Below are positions 9,317 through 19,800 of a stretch of 64,000 nucleotides of DNA, piece by piece. The notes beneath the pieces are model-generated. The model was not told the DNA's origin, searched no databases, and saw nothing but the letters and a program-made list of their open reading frames with translations. Position 1 is the stretch's first letter; each line of letters begins with the position of its first letter. The position numbers and the translations under genes are program-made. Source of the stretch: Flavobacteriia bacterium 40-80. GTDB taxonomy: Bacteria > Bacteroidota > Bacteroidia > Flavobacteriales_D > Crocinitomicaceae. Location of the stretch: the NCBI GenBank assembly GCA_001899145.1, contig MKVF01000010.1, forward strand, positions 118,477-182,476, read 5' to 3'.

Positions 9317-10393
9317 TTAAAAATTAAATCTGCAGCTGATCGCATAATGATCCGACAATGCTTCCTGCTGAATATTAAAATCATACGGATGTAATTCTTC
9401 GGAATGGAGAATATAATCGATACGTCCCACGGGAAGCCTGCCTGCATAGCTCGCTCCTATTCCTGTCCGGTTGCTGGTAAAAGCATCTTTCAGCAGTTTT
9501 CGGAATTGCAGATAGCTGTAAGATACCGGTGTGTCATTGAAATCGCCCGCTATAATGACTCTGTAAGGGCTTTTCATAATATGAGAAAGAATTTTATCTG
9601 TCTGAAACTGACGCTTTTCAAAGGCAATGTGAAGCTTATTAAAAGCTCCTTTCCAGTTATTCTGCGGGGGCAGCTGTGTCTGGTTCTCGATTCCGGCGAG
9701 GTCTTTATTATTCAGCTTAACCGACTGCAAATGCACATTGTAAACCCTTAACGTATCTCCTTCGGATGGAACAATATCCATATAAATGCAATAATTATGA
9801 TCATCATGCTCTTCATCCGCAAAGGAAACATCTCCCCGTGCAATTACAGGAAAGCGTGTCATCATGGCAACACCGAAGAACTGCCGGGCTTTGTAGCGGA
9901 AAGAATAATGTTCATGTACATTCGGCGTATCCAGCATTTTCACCAGGGAATCTCTGGTCACAAACTTTGTAGGCGGATCCTGCTGGTAAAATTCCTGAAA
10001 ACAATAAATATCCGCTTTCTGCTCTTTCAGATAATCAAAGATTTGTTGCTTGACAGATCCGTCCGGATTCGTGTACAGGTCAAACAGACGCACATTATAG
10101 GTCAGTATTTTCAGTGATTTATCTCCTTCGGGATCATTCGGTACCGCGAAAGAGAAAAAATTCAGGTGCATTTTTATTCCTGCTATCAACAAAATAAGTC
10201 CTGTGAAGAACATTCGCTTTGAAAGATAGTAGGCTATCCACAACGCTACTATAAATGCGAGAAAAACAAATACATATCCCAGTCCCAGAAACGAAAGAAA
10301 ATAGAATTGAGTGGGTTTCACCCAATTGTTCAGGTAAATTCCGAACAGCAGCAGATATATTCCCGCAATTGCTATTTTCAGAAAGCGTTTCAT
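9317..10393 (-). CDS. Membrane-anchored endonuclease/exonuclease/phosphatase family protein
   Basis: 358 residues. The first 90 hold about three membrane helices (FLKIAIAGIYLLLFGIYL and following). The rest is an EEP-fold domain with metal and active-site motifs: CFQEFYQQ, GDFNDTPVS and the terminal SDHYAISCRF. EEP proteins cleave phosphodiesters in nucleic acids or lipids; the exact substrate cannot be assigned. Its start overlaps the upstream rhomboid stop by one base (TGATG), so it is the last gene of a mutL-rhomboid-rhomboid-EEP operon, a common arrangement in Bacteroidota. Confidence 0.88.
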   Translation of the reverse strand: MKRFLKIAIAGIYLLLFGIYLNNWVKPTQFYFLSFLGLGYVFVFLAFIVALWIAYYLSKRMFFTGLILLIAGIKMHLNFFSFAVPNDPEGDKSLKILTYNVRLFDLYTNPDGSVKQQIFDYLKEQKADIYCFQEFYQQDPPTKFVTRDSLVKMLDTPNVHEHYSFRYKARQFFGVAMMTRFPVIARGDVSFADEEHDDHNYCIYMDIVPSEGDTLRVYNVHLQSVKLNNKDLAGIENQTQLPPQNNWKGAFNKLHIAFEKRQFQTDKILSHIMKSPYRVIIAGDFNDTPVSYSYLQFRKLLKDAFTSNRTGIGASYAGRLPVGRIDYILHSEELHPYDFNIQQEALSDHYAISCRFNF

Positions 10394-11280
10394 CAGCGTC
10401 TGTTACTTTGATTAAAAAGAAAATCTTTTTCCTCTGCTGTCAGCCCTTCATAACCATGCCTGGATATTTTATCCAGAATGGCGTCCACACGATCCTGCTT
10501 CGCTTTTTTATTTGCATTATACACATCATCTGATACCGGCCTTTTTCCCTGAACAGGTTTTTTCAATCCTGACTTTCGCTGTGTCAGCGATTTCCATAAA
10601 GCGTCCGTTCTGTTCAGAATATTAGAAGGGCTCTGAACATGCCGTGAGCTTAAAAATCCGATCAATGCTCCTCCCAAATGCGCGAAATGCGCGATCCCGT
10701 CATTAATGCCAATCCGTGTAAAATCCCACAGAAAGTAAAACGCCGCCAGATAAATTATTTTCACTTCAAAAATTCCGAACAGCTTTACTTTTAACTGAGG
10801 CTTATAAAGTGCCACTGCCATAAAAATAGCCATCACGCTTCCCGAAGCGCCAATAATTGAAATAGGGTGCGCTCCTCCTGAAATCAGGAATCCTGCCAGC
10901 AACTCCAGCAAATTCCCTGTAATTCCGCCCAAAAGATACACCCAAACTAATTTGCGGCTGCCGAAAAAATAAACGAACATTTCTGATGTAAAGTAGAACA
11001 TCAGCATGTTGAAGAAAATATGCTCAAACGTATAGTGGGTAAAAATGGATGTTATGATCGTCCAGGGATGTGTCAGGAAAAAGCTGAAATCAGTACGAAA
11101 ACTAAAAATATTGTCAAACCAGAACAGAGCAGCAGCAAACGTTCCGCTTCCGCCGGATGTGGCAAGCAGAATTTTAAGAATAGTGAACAGCAAAAATACT
11201 GTCACGTTTATCGTCAGTAATATCGTTCGTGGTTCTCTGGCACTGAGACGCTGTTTAAAACTTGTAAAAAAATCACTCAT
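10393..11280 (-). CDS. Rhomboid family intramembrane serine protease (second copy)
   Basis: 295 residues with a six-helix rhomboid core. The catalytic serine is in IIGASGSVMAI and the catalytic histidine in FAHLGGALIGF; the HIFFNMLMF block in the second helix is also present. A basic cytoplasmic tail of about 85 residues follows the last helix. It overlaps its neighbours by one base on each side, coupling it to the other rhomboid and the EEP gene. Substrates are unknown. Confidence 0.92.
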   Translation of the reverse strand: MSDFFTSFKQRLSAREPRTILLTINVTVFLLFTILKILLATSGGSGTFAAALFWFDNIFSFRTDFSFFLTHPWTIITSIFTHYTFEHIFFNMLMFYFTSEMFVYFFGSRKLVWVYLLGGITGNLLELLAGFLISGGAHPISIIGASGSVMAIFMAVALYKPQLKVKLFGIFEVKIIYLAAFYFLWDFTRIGINDGIAHFAHLGGALIGFLSSRHVQSPSNILNRTDALWKSLTQRKSGLKKPVQGKRPVSDDVYNANKKAKQDRVDAILDKISRHGYEGLTAEEKDFLFNQSNRR

Positions 11281-12035
11281 CAGTAAAAATTATTACGGTC
11301 TTTTCTATTCCAGATCAATGTCAGGACAAAACCGAAAACAGCACCTCCGACATGCGCCAGATGCGCCACCGAATCGGCATAAATTCCCTGAATGGACTGA
11401 ATGCTTAAATAGAGCTCTATCAAAAAATACCCTCCAATCAGGTATTTCGCCTTAATCGGAAACGGAATAAACATCAGGAACATTTCCGTATTCGGAAATA
11501 AGTAAGCGAATGCTGCCATAATTCCAAAAATTGCACCGGAAGCACCTACCATTGGTGTATAGGATTTAATTACATAAGGATCTATATAAGGCGCCATTTC
11601 CATTGTTCTTGTTATCGCCTGAGGATTTTCCCGAAGCATATAATCCAACTGTTGTACATCCACTCCCATCTGAACAAGTGTCTGCTTAAGCTGATACAGT
11701 TCATAACTACCTGCCGCATTGTAAATTAAAAATGCTCCGACTGCTGAAATAATATAAGCAAAGAAAAAACGCTTCGGTCCCCAAACCCGCTCCAATATAG
11801 TTCCCAGATTGGCGAGAATGAACATATTCATAAAAATATGCAGGGGATTACTCAGTGAGTGCATGAAGAAGTGCGTCACTATCTGGTAAGGCTCAAACAG
11901 CGGGGATGTGATATAATGTGCTCCCAGGTAATTTGTCAGGTCAATGCCGCGTGATGAAAAAATCAGGCAGACAATATACACGACAATATTGAGTATAACT
12001 AAGTTCTTCGTAACGGGTTGTAAATTTCTAAACAT
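11280..12035 (-). CDS. Rhomboid family intramembrane serine protease (first copy)
   Basis: 251 residues. It shows the second-helix HIFMNMFILANLG motif, the catalytic serine in VGASGAIFGIMAAF and the catalytic histidine in HLAHVGGAVFGF. There is an extracytoplasmic insert of about 50 residues between helices 3 and 4. It lies 4 bases downstream of mutL. The two adjacent rhomboids are distinct in sequence rather than a recent duplication. Confidence 0.92.
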   Translation of the reverse strand: MFRNLQPVTKNLVILNIVVYIVCLIFSSRGIDLTNYLGAHYITSPLFEPYQIVTHFFMHSLSNPLHIFMNMFILANLGTILERVWGPKRFFFAYIISAVGAFLIYNAAGSYELYQLKQTLVQMGVDVQQLDYMLRENPQAITRTMEMAPYIDPYVIKSYTPMVGASGAIFGIMAAFAYLFPNTEMFLMFIPFPIKAKYLIGGYFLIELYLSIQSIQGIYADSVAHLAHVGGAVFGFVLTLIWNRKDRNNFY

Positions 12036-12039
12036 TTTC

Positions 12040-13881
12040 TTATTTTAATAAATCCGGCGGATTCCACGCCTTTACAATTCTGTTTCCATTTGGTGCCTGC
12101 AACTTATCTTTGGAACCATACCAAAGTTCCAGCAGTGACTGAGCGGAAGCTATGCTCCACTTTTTAGTACGGCTGCTTGATACCGCTATAGCTTCAATCA
12201 AAATATGTGCTAATTCGCTTTTTTCAAAGTGGTCATCTGCCAATTTGTCTTTTACTGCTTCAACGGTAACTGGAATTTCATCTGCTGAAAGCAGTGCCGG
12301 AACAGAAAGTAATTCCAGGACATCTTTCTGGATGTCCCATTCAAATCCGAGACGGGAAATGGTTTTTTCATTTTCCGCCCAGATCATCGCTTCTTTAGCG
12401 GAAATACCTATTTCCATAGGAAATAATAAGCGTTGTGCAGGGACATTTTTCACCAGAAATGTTTCAAATAGCTGATCAAATACCACACGTTCATTTGCTC
12501 TTGCTAAATGAACTACCCAAAGTTGCTGCTGTACCGGGACAATCACCAGCTGCTGGTGAACAAAAACGTTACTTAAATCCAAGACAGCACCTGTATCTTC
12601 CAGCTCTATGAGCTTTCCCTGAACGGAATTACCTGTTTCTTCTTCTATCTGATAAAAGTTTTTCCAGGCGTCCGGTTCCACCTGTGTTTTTCCAAATCCG
12701 AACGACTGCAGTGACTTATTGGCATAATCGGAGTCTGCTTTTGTTTTGCCCATTCCGCCGTTGGCAGGGGCTGATCTGAACGGATTATACTCCGGGTTGA
12801 CCTTAATTTGTGGTTCAATCGCCTGTTGGTGCTTCATTTCGTACGGCAGATCAAAAGCCGTTTCTTTCTCAAAATCCAGAGTCGGGAAAATATTAAACTT
12901 TCCTAAAGCCTGTTTCACGGCACTTTTAAGGATTGAATAAATTTCCCTGTGGTGCTCAAATTTGATCTCCGTTTTTGTGGGATGCACATTCACGTCAATT
13001 CGTGAAGGGTCAATTTCAAGATGGATGAAATAAGCCGGAAATGTTTTATCCGGAATCAGGTTGTCAAACGCGCTGGTAACAGCATTATGAAAATAAGAAT
13101 CCCGGAAATAACGGTTGTTCACGAAAAAATACTGCTGTCCTCTCGTTTTTCTTGCAAATTCAGGTTTCCCTATAAATCCTTTTATTTTAACAATGTCAGT
13201 CGCTTCTTCAATCGGCACCAGTTTATCGTTCATTGATTTACCGAAAATATCTACAATCCGTTTTCTGCGATTCGCAGAAGGCAGCTGATAAACGGCCTGA
13301 TCATTATGAAATAAGCTCATTGATATTTCTTCATGGATCAAGGCAATACGTAAAAATTCTTCTTCAATATGTCCGAATTCAATAGCATCTGATTTCAGGA
13401 AATTCCGTCTCGCAGGAACATTATAAAACAGGTTTTTCACTTCAAAGCTCGTTCCGTCTTTACAGACAACCGGCTCCTGTGATTTAACCGATCCACCTTC
13501 ATTTACAACCAGCGTTCCCACTTCATCTTCAGCACGTTTGGTTTTCAGGGTCACGTGGGAAATAGACGCAACAGATGCCAGCGCTTCTCCGCGGAACCCT
13601 TTCGTATGCAACGCAAATAAATCATCCACGTTGGAAATCTTGCTGGTCGCATGGCGTTCAAAAGCCATTCTGGTATCCAGCAGTGACATCCCTTTTCCGT
13701 TATCCATCACCTGGATCAGGGTTTTTCCTGCCTGCTTGATATAAACCTCCACGGCTGTCGCCCCGGCATCAATGGAATTTTCAACTAATTCCTTGACAAC
13801 GGAAGCCGGCCGTTGAATTACTTCCCCGGCAGCTATCTGATTGCAGATATGCTCAGGTAAAAGTTTTATAATTTGTTCCAT
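12040..13881 (-). CDS. mutL: DNA mismatch repair protein MutL
   Basis: 613 residues. The N-terminal GHKL ATPase is intact: VVKELVENSIDAGA, DNGKGM, RHATSKI and GFRGEALASV. A Pro/Gly-rich linker at about 345-415 leads to the C-terminal dimerisation domain, which keeps the QxLLFP-type segment (PAQRLLFPMEI). The endonuclease motif DQHAxxER is not present: the aligned stretch at 12487-12510 reads HLARANER. The terminal Cys-His-type motif is also replaced (APNGNR). The protein therefore looks like a MutL without nicking activity, as in E. coli. First gene of an operon with the rhomboids. Confidence 0.95.
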   Translation of the reverse strand: MEQIIKLLPEHICNQIAAGEVIQRPASVVKELVENSIDAGATAVEVYIKQAGKTLIQVMDNGKGMSLLDTRMAFERHATSKISNVDDLFALHTKGFRGEALASVASISHVTLKTKRAEDEVGTLVVNEGGSVKSQEPVVCKDGTSFEVKNLFYNVPARRNFLKSDAIEFGHIEEEFLRIALIHEEISMSLFHNDQAVYQLPSANRRKRIVDIFGKSMNDKLVPIEEATDIVKIKGFIGKPEFARKTRGQQYFFVNNRYFRDSYFHNAVTSAFDNLIPDKTFPAYFIHLEIDPSRIDVNVHPTKTEIKFEHHREIYSILKSAVKQALGKFNIFPTLDFEKETAFDLPYEMKHQQAIEPQIKVNPEYNPFRSAPANGGMGKTKADSDYANKSLQSFGFGKTQVEPDAWKNFYQIEEETGNSVQGKLIELEDTGAVLDLSNVFVHQQLVIVPVQQQLWVVHLARANERVVFDQLFETFLVKNVPAQRLLFPMEIGISAKEAMIWAENEKTISRLGFEWDIQKDVLELLSVPALLSADEIPVTVEAVKDKLADDHFEKSELAHILIEAIAVSSSRTKKWSIASAQSLLELWYGSKDKLQAPNGNRIVKAWNPPDLLK

Positions 13882-13897
13882 CTAAAGATCTTCTCTT

Positions 13898-16800
13898 TTA
13901 ATAATGCTTTTCAAGTTTGGGGTCAGTGGTTTCGTTTCTCCAAATTTGCTCCGTACAAATCTCGCCATTTTTCGAATACGTGATCGAGCCATACTTCTGG
14001 GTTCTCGTATATACATTTCCATAGCCGTTAATGACCACGATACGACGTGTGATGATTGCATTCGGCAATCCATCCGGGCCATTTTGCTTGAATACTTCCT
14101 GAGAAACACCTTCCGGATAGTTCTGGCCGATCTCATTCGCTACCTTCGGCGGAAAAATAACTTTCGAATATTCCAGTATCTTCAGATCGGAACGGGTATC
14201 ATAAATGGATTCTTTTTTCTCTTTGTTCTTCGATTCGTCCAGCGTTTTTTCATTCTTGGCGATATCCTTAACATTGTCTGCTTTCACCTCATTCTTTTTC
14301 GTCTCCGTATAAAGCTGGTTTTCTGTCTGCTGTTCCGTACCTTTAATGAAGAGCCTTGCCCCTTCACGCTGCTCATCATCATTTTTTTCGTCAGAGCTGT
14401 ATTTAAAGTTTGTTTCATTTAGGCGTACTCTTGATTTATCAATATCCAGGGATTTGTTTTCCAGGTATTGCTGATTTTCATTGTAAGCTAATGTCTGTTC
14501 GTTTGTCACCATTACTTTTGCCTTCATCTGCTTTGTGTAAACATTGTTGAAGTTTTTATTATCTTCTTCAATTGCCTTCATTTCAGCAGCGGTAATACCA
14601 TCGATCAATCCTTCATGGTTCTTTTCAAAATAAGTATCACGTTCACGTCCTTTGTCTTCTGTTACTTCTAAAATATCAACAACATTATCAATTTTATCAC
14701 TATGGATTCCTGCCTGTCTGTAACCTTCCTGAACCGCTATTTCCTTTTGGTTTTTCGTCAGGTCCACTACAACCAGATGATCTTCGAAATCATCGATTTT
14801 ATTTTGCTCCTGAATGTCTTTGGTTCCTTTCAGAAACTGATTCGTACGCATAATGGAATCGTAATCCGAACCGGTAAATTCCGTATATAGGCCTTCCAGA
14901 TTCTGACGGATGTACTTCACAGAATCCACCAGGTCAAAATTGTGATCTACGTATTGTTTTTCTCTATCGACCTTAATTCCTTCGATAAGCACCATTTTAC
15001 GTTTATTTTCCACATTATCGGAATAGGTAAAACCGCTTTTTTCATCCATCAGATCGGTTTGATTTTTATCAATCGTGCGGATCTCTTTATCTTTTTCGAA
15101 CTGATTATCATAATATTCCGTAAGGTCTTCTAAAAGAATCCCTTTTGTCAGCTTTAATGAATCCAGGTTTTGAGCGACAAATTCATCGCGAACGACAGCC
15201 ACCGAATCATGGCGAAGCACCACTTTATTCTTTTCTTCTTTTACCAGCTGTCCTTTACTGGTCTTACGGTATTCTTCCGCTTTTGCCAGCAACGCCATTC
15301 CTTCGAGCAAAGAAATGTCAATTTCCTCACCCAGCGGATCCAGCTGCCCGTCTGACTTTTTACTTTTCTGTGCCATCAAACGATCTATTTCAGCAATCTG
15401 ATCTTTCGGATATCGTTGTGAATTGTCATACGTAAGTGCCAGCTCATAACCTGCCTTGGCCTTTTCATAATTCAGCATCCCGAAGTCATTATCCGCAGTT
15501 GCAACAATGGCAAGGTATTTTGATTTGTTCAGAGAGCTTTTAGAAATTTCTTCTGTACATCTGGTGATCTGCTGCTTGATATAATCGTTTTTAGGTTTGA
15601 TAACCTGTGCTTTCTCGTAAGCCATTTTTGCATCTGACCATTTTCCGTTTTCAAACAACTGATCCGCATTTGTCAGCAATGTCTTATATTGCTCTTCCAG
15701 CGCTTCATTATTTTTCTTCGCATTTTTAGCCAACAGCAATTGCTCAATCTCCTTCATCAGGTCTCTTGCCCTACTGTCTTTTGCATCCAAAACAATCGCT
15801 TCACCAACTGCCGTCAGCGCGTTCTCCAGCTCATCTTTTGCAATCATCGCTTTTGCCTGTGTCAGCAACTGTTCATACTTTTCTTTGGAAGATGCTTTTG
15901 CCAGCTCTGCTTCCTGCTGTGCCTTTATTTCAGCAATTCTTCTCGGCGGATAAGCTTCCTGTGGCTTAACAGCTTGTGCTTTTCCGTAAAGCTCAAGCGC
16001 CGTTTTCAAATCATTTGCACCGGCAGCCGCATCAGCTTTGGCGATGAATTCATTATATTCTTCATCTTTCACCATCAGCTCCTGCACTTTTTTCTTCAAT
16101 TGTAGCAAGCGAGGCTCATTCGGACGGTTATCCTCTGCACGTTCGATCAATTCCAACGCTTTCTTATAATCTTTTTCTTCTATTTTCTGTTGTGCGAATA
16201 CCAGCATTTTCTCGAACTGGACATCTTCATCTTTAGTAGAAATATTTTTCAGCTTCTCCTTCGATAATGCTATCTTGTCTTTTGGTTCCTGCTCTTTTTC
16301 TTTTATAGAAGATGCTTCTGTATAATGCTTGATTGCAGCATCGTAATCTTCTTTTTCAAAAGCTGTATTTCCTGCAGTCATTGCCTGTTTGTAGGAATTT
16401 TCGATCGCTGCCAGCTTTTGTTGCTCCTCCAGCTTCAGTGAAAGTGCAGCAATTTTATCTTTTGGCTCCTGCTCTTCTGTTTTTACTCTGCCTGCTTTTT
16501 TATAATTTTCAATTGCCGTTTGAAGGTCATTTGCTGCTTCTGCTGTTCGGGCAACTTCCATCAGCTGGTTGTACTGCTTCTGGATTTCCGCTTCTCCTTT
16601 CTGTTTTTCAAGCGCGGCTATCTTGTCTTTTGTTTCGGTGATCTTCGCCTGAACTTCTTCTGTATTCTTCAGTTGTTTAGCTACCTGGTAATCTGTCAGC
16701 GCTTCCTGATAATTCTCTCCGGAGAAGCTTGTATTGGCTTTTTGCATCAAGGCAAGATATTTTGCTTCATTCTCCTCTTTCTCCTTGCTCAGCTTCTCAA

Positions 16801-19800
16801 TTTCCAGCAGGTTATTGATCTCTTCAATTTTCTTTTTCGGATATTCTTCCGCTTTCATTAAATCGCTTGCTTTACGGAAAGCGGAAAGTGCGGCATCATA
16901 ATTTTTAGAAGCCAGCGCGGCATCTCCTTCTTCAATAAAGGCATTGTATTTCTGAGCCAGCGCTTCTGCTGATTTTTGTTCTGCCAGCTGTGCTTTCAGC
17001 TTGTTGATCTCATCAATTTTAACCTGTGGCTCCGGTTTGGACGGATCAATTGCTTTTGCCTGTGTGAATGCCGAAATCGCAGCATCATAATTCTGAGCAG
17101 CTAATTCTTCCAATCCTTTTTTGAAAGCCGTGTTATACTTTTCTTCAATTTCTTTCTGTGATTGTTTTGCCAGCAACTGTTTCAGCATTTCATTCGCTTT
17201 CGCGATCTTCGCATCAACAACCGTATTTGCAGGGTCTATTATTTTTACTTCTGAATATTTCGCAATTGCTTCCGTGTATTTTTCTCCCGCAAAAAGCGCA
17301 TCGCCATCTGCCACCAAAGCTGCAATTTGCTCCGCTTTTTGTTTCGCTAACGCTTCTTTTTGCGTTTGGTCAGCCAGCAGCTGATTGATCTCACTGATTC
17401 TTACGTCAGGATCTGTTTTAGAAGGGTCGATCGCTTTTGCCTCATTATATGCAGCAATTGCTTCCTGGTATTTCCCGGCTGTTTTCAAGCCCTCTCCTTT
17501 TTGAAAAGCAGTATTGTATTTTTCCTGCAGGTCTTTTGCCTGTTTTGCTTTCTCGGCATTTGCCAGCAGCTCATTTACTTCCTTAATTTTCGCATTTACG
17601 GGAGCAGGATCCTCTGTAAATGCTTTCGCGGATTCATAAGCGCCGATCGCTTCGGTATATTTCCCGGCTGTTTTCAGCTCGTCTCCTTTTGCAATTGCAG
17701 CAGCATAAGAAGCATTTTTCTTAGCCAAAGCTTCGTTCGCCTGCTTCTTCGCAAGCTCATCCGCTTCTGCCTGTTTTTTATCTGACAGCGCTTTTTCGCT
17801 CAGCTCTATCTGCTGGATCGCCTTCTGATTACCGGCATCTTTCTCTAATACTTTCTTGTAAGAAACGATCGCTTCCTCATATTTCTTTGCTGCAAACTGC
17901 TCATCCCCTTTTGTTAATAAGGCAGCTATTTCATTTTTCTTCTGCTCATCTGCCTGCTGCTTCGCTAACAGGTCATTGATCTCCTTAATTTTCTGATCCG
18001 GAACCGGAGATGTTTTGTCAATTAATTTCGCCTGCTCGTATTTTGATTTTGCACCGTTCAAGTCTCCTTTTGCGAATAATTCATCTGCCATTGCAAGCAA
18101 CTCTTTGAACTGCTCCTGCTGTTGTTGCTTGCCTTTCTGTTCTGCTATTTTTGCGTCAATCTCAGCAATTTTATCCTTTGGCAATTTCTGAGTTTCATCC
18201 AATGTAGAAGCTTCTACGAACTTCGCACGTGCGTTTTCCAGCTCGTTTTTAGCCAGCAAATCATTTCCTTCTTTGATTGCAGCATCATACATCTGTTTTG
18301 TCATGGCTGCATTTTTCAGCTTCTCCATTTCCGTATTAGCTGCTGTAATTTTTTGCTGAACAGCCGCATCTTCTTTTATCTGAAGCGCTTCCTTATATTT
18401 TGCGATCGCATTTTCAAAGCTTTTTGCCGTTACCAACTTATCTCCTTCTGCAACTAATGCTGTAAATTGCTGTTGCTTGGCAGCATTGTCTTTTTCTTCG
18501 TTCAGCTTCTGGTCAATGATCGCGATCTGCTCTTTCGCTGTTGCATTTGCCGCATCCAGCTTTTGAACTTCCTGGTACTTCACTTTCGCTTCGTTCCATT
18601 TTGAAGCAGTAAACAAACCATTCGCATCTGCCAGTAATTTCTGGATCTGTTCTTGTTTCTGCTTTTCTTTTTCCTGAGCGGCTAGCTTTTCATCAATCTC
18701 TTTTATCCTGCCGGAAACATAGGTAGAGGCCGTTTCGATTTTAAATGCCTCCTGGTATTTCGCTTTTGCCGCTGCCCACTTTTCTTCATTGTACAAAGCA
18801 TCCGCTTCGGCAACCAGCTGCTCGTACTGCGCTTTTTTCTCTTTTTCCGCTTTTTGGCCATCCAATATCTTCTCTACCTGTTGTTTCTTAGCCGTTGCAG
18901 CCGGGTCATTCGGTTTTGCGAGCAATGCTTCCTCGTATTTTTTCAGCGCTGTTTCATAGGATTTCTGTCCCAGCATCTGGTCGCCTAAGGTCATTGCCTG
19001 TTTGTATTTCGCTTCGTTTTCTTTTGCTAATTTCTCTTCTTTTACGATTTTCTCAAGACGGTCAATTTCATCCAGACAATACTGGTCATTGCGTTTTTTC
19101 GTCAATGCTTCCTCGAATTTGTCAATTGCTTCTTCGTATTTTTTAGCTGCTTTAAGTGCTTCCGCTTCCTTTTTCAGGTTTTCAAATTCAGCATTCAACG
19201 CTTCTCCGTTCAGGGTATTTATCTGGCTTGATGTAAGCAACTTTTCCATATCAGAGATTCGTTTCAGAGCTGTTTTATCAGCCTGTTTAAACATCAATGC
19301 CTGCTCGAAGTTTGTCAATGCTTCTTCGTATTTATTCTGAGCAGCCAGCTCTTCACCTTTCTTCATTTTGGCCTGGTACTGTACTTCGTTGTTTTGATTG
19401 GCCTGCGAAGCCTGTGCCAGCAGCTGTTCTATTTTCTGAGACATCTGCCCTGCCATTTTTTGGTCATAAGAAAGATTGGCTGACTGACCATCAAATTTAA
19501 AAACAGTAAATGGTGTATTTTTTACGTACGAAAAATCTACTCCCTGCACCTCATCAAAAAGAGATACTTCACAGTAAACAAACGGCATCTCAGACCCCTG
19601 GATTAATTCCATATCAATCCCTTTGGTATCTGCGTTAAAGAAACGCGTTACTTTTCCTGCTTTTTTAAATTCTACTTTGTAATTTGGCCCGGCAGGAACA
19701 GTCAGATTCACTTTTCCGTTGGAAGTGGTAACACTGGAAGCCACTTGCTTTGAACCGTCATAAACAGTTGCTGTCACACCAGCTTCCTTTTTTTTCGAAT

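Noticed and set aside
13904..19500. Many antisense ORFs opposite the giant repeat gene, some over 100 codons
   Set aside because: They mirror the biased codon composition of the repeat gene, have no start context or homology, and differ between repeats only as the sense frame does.
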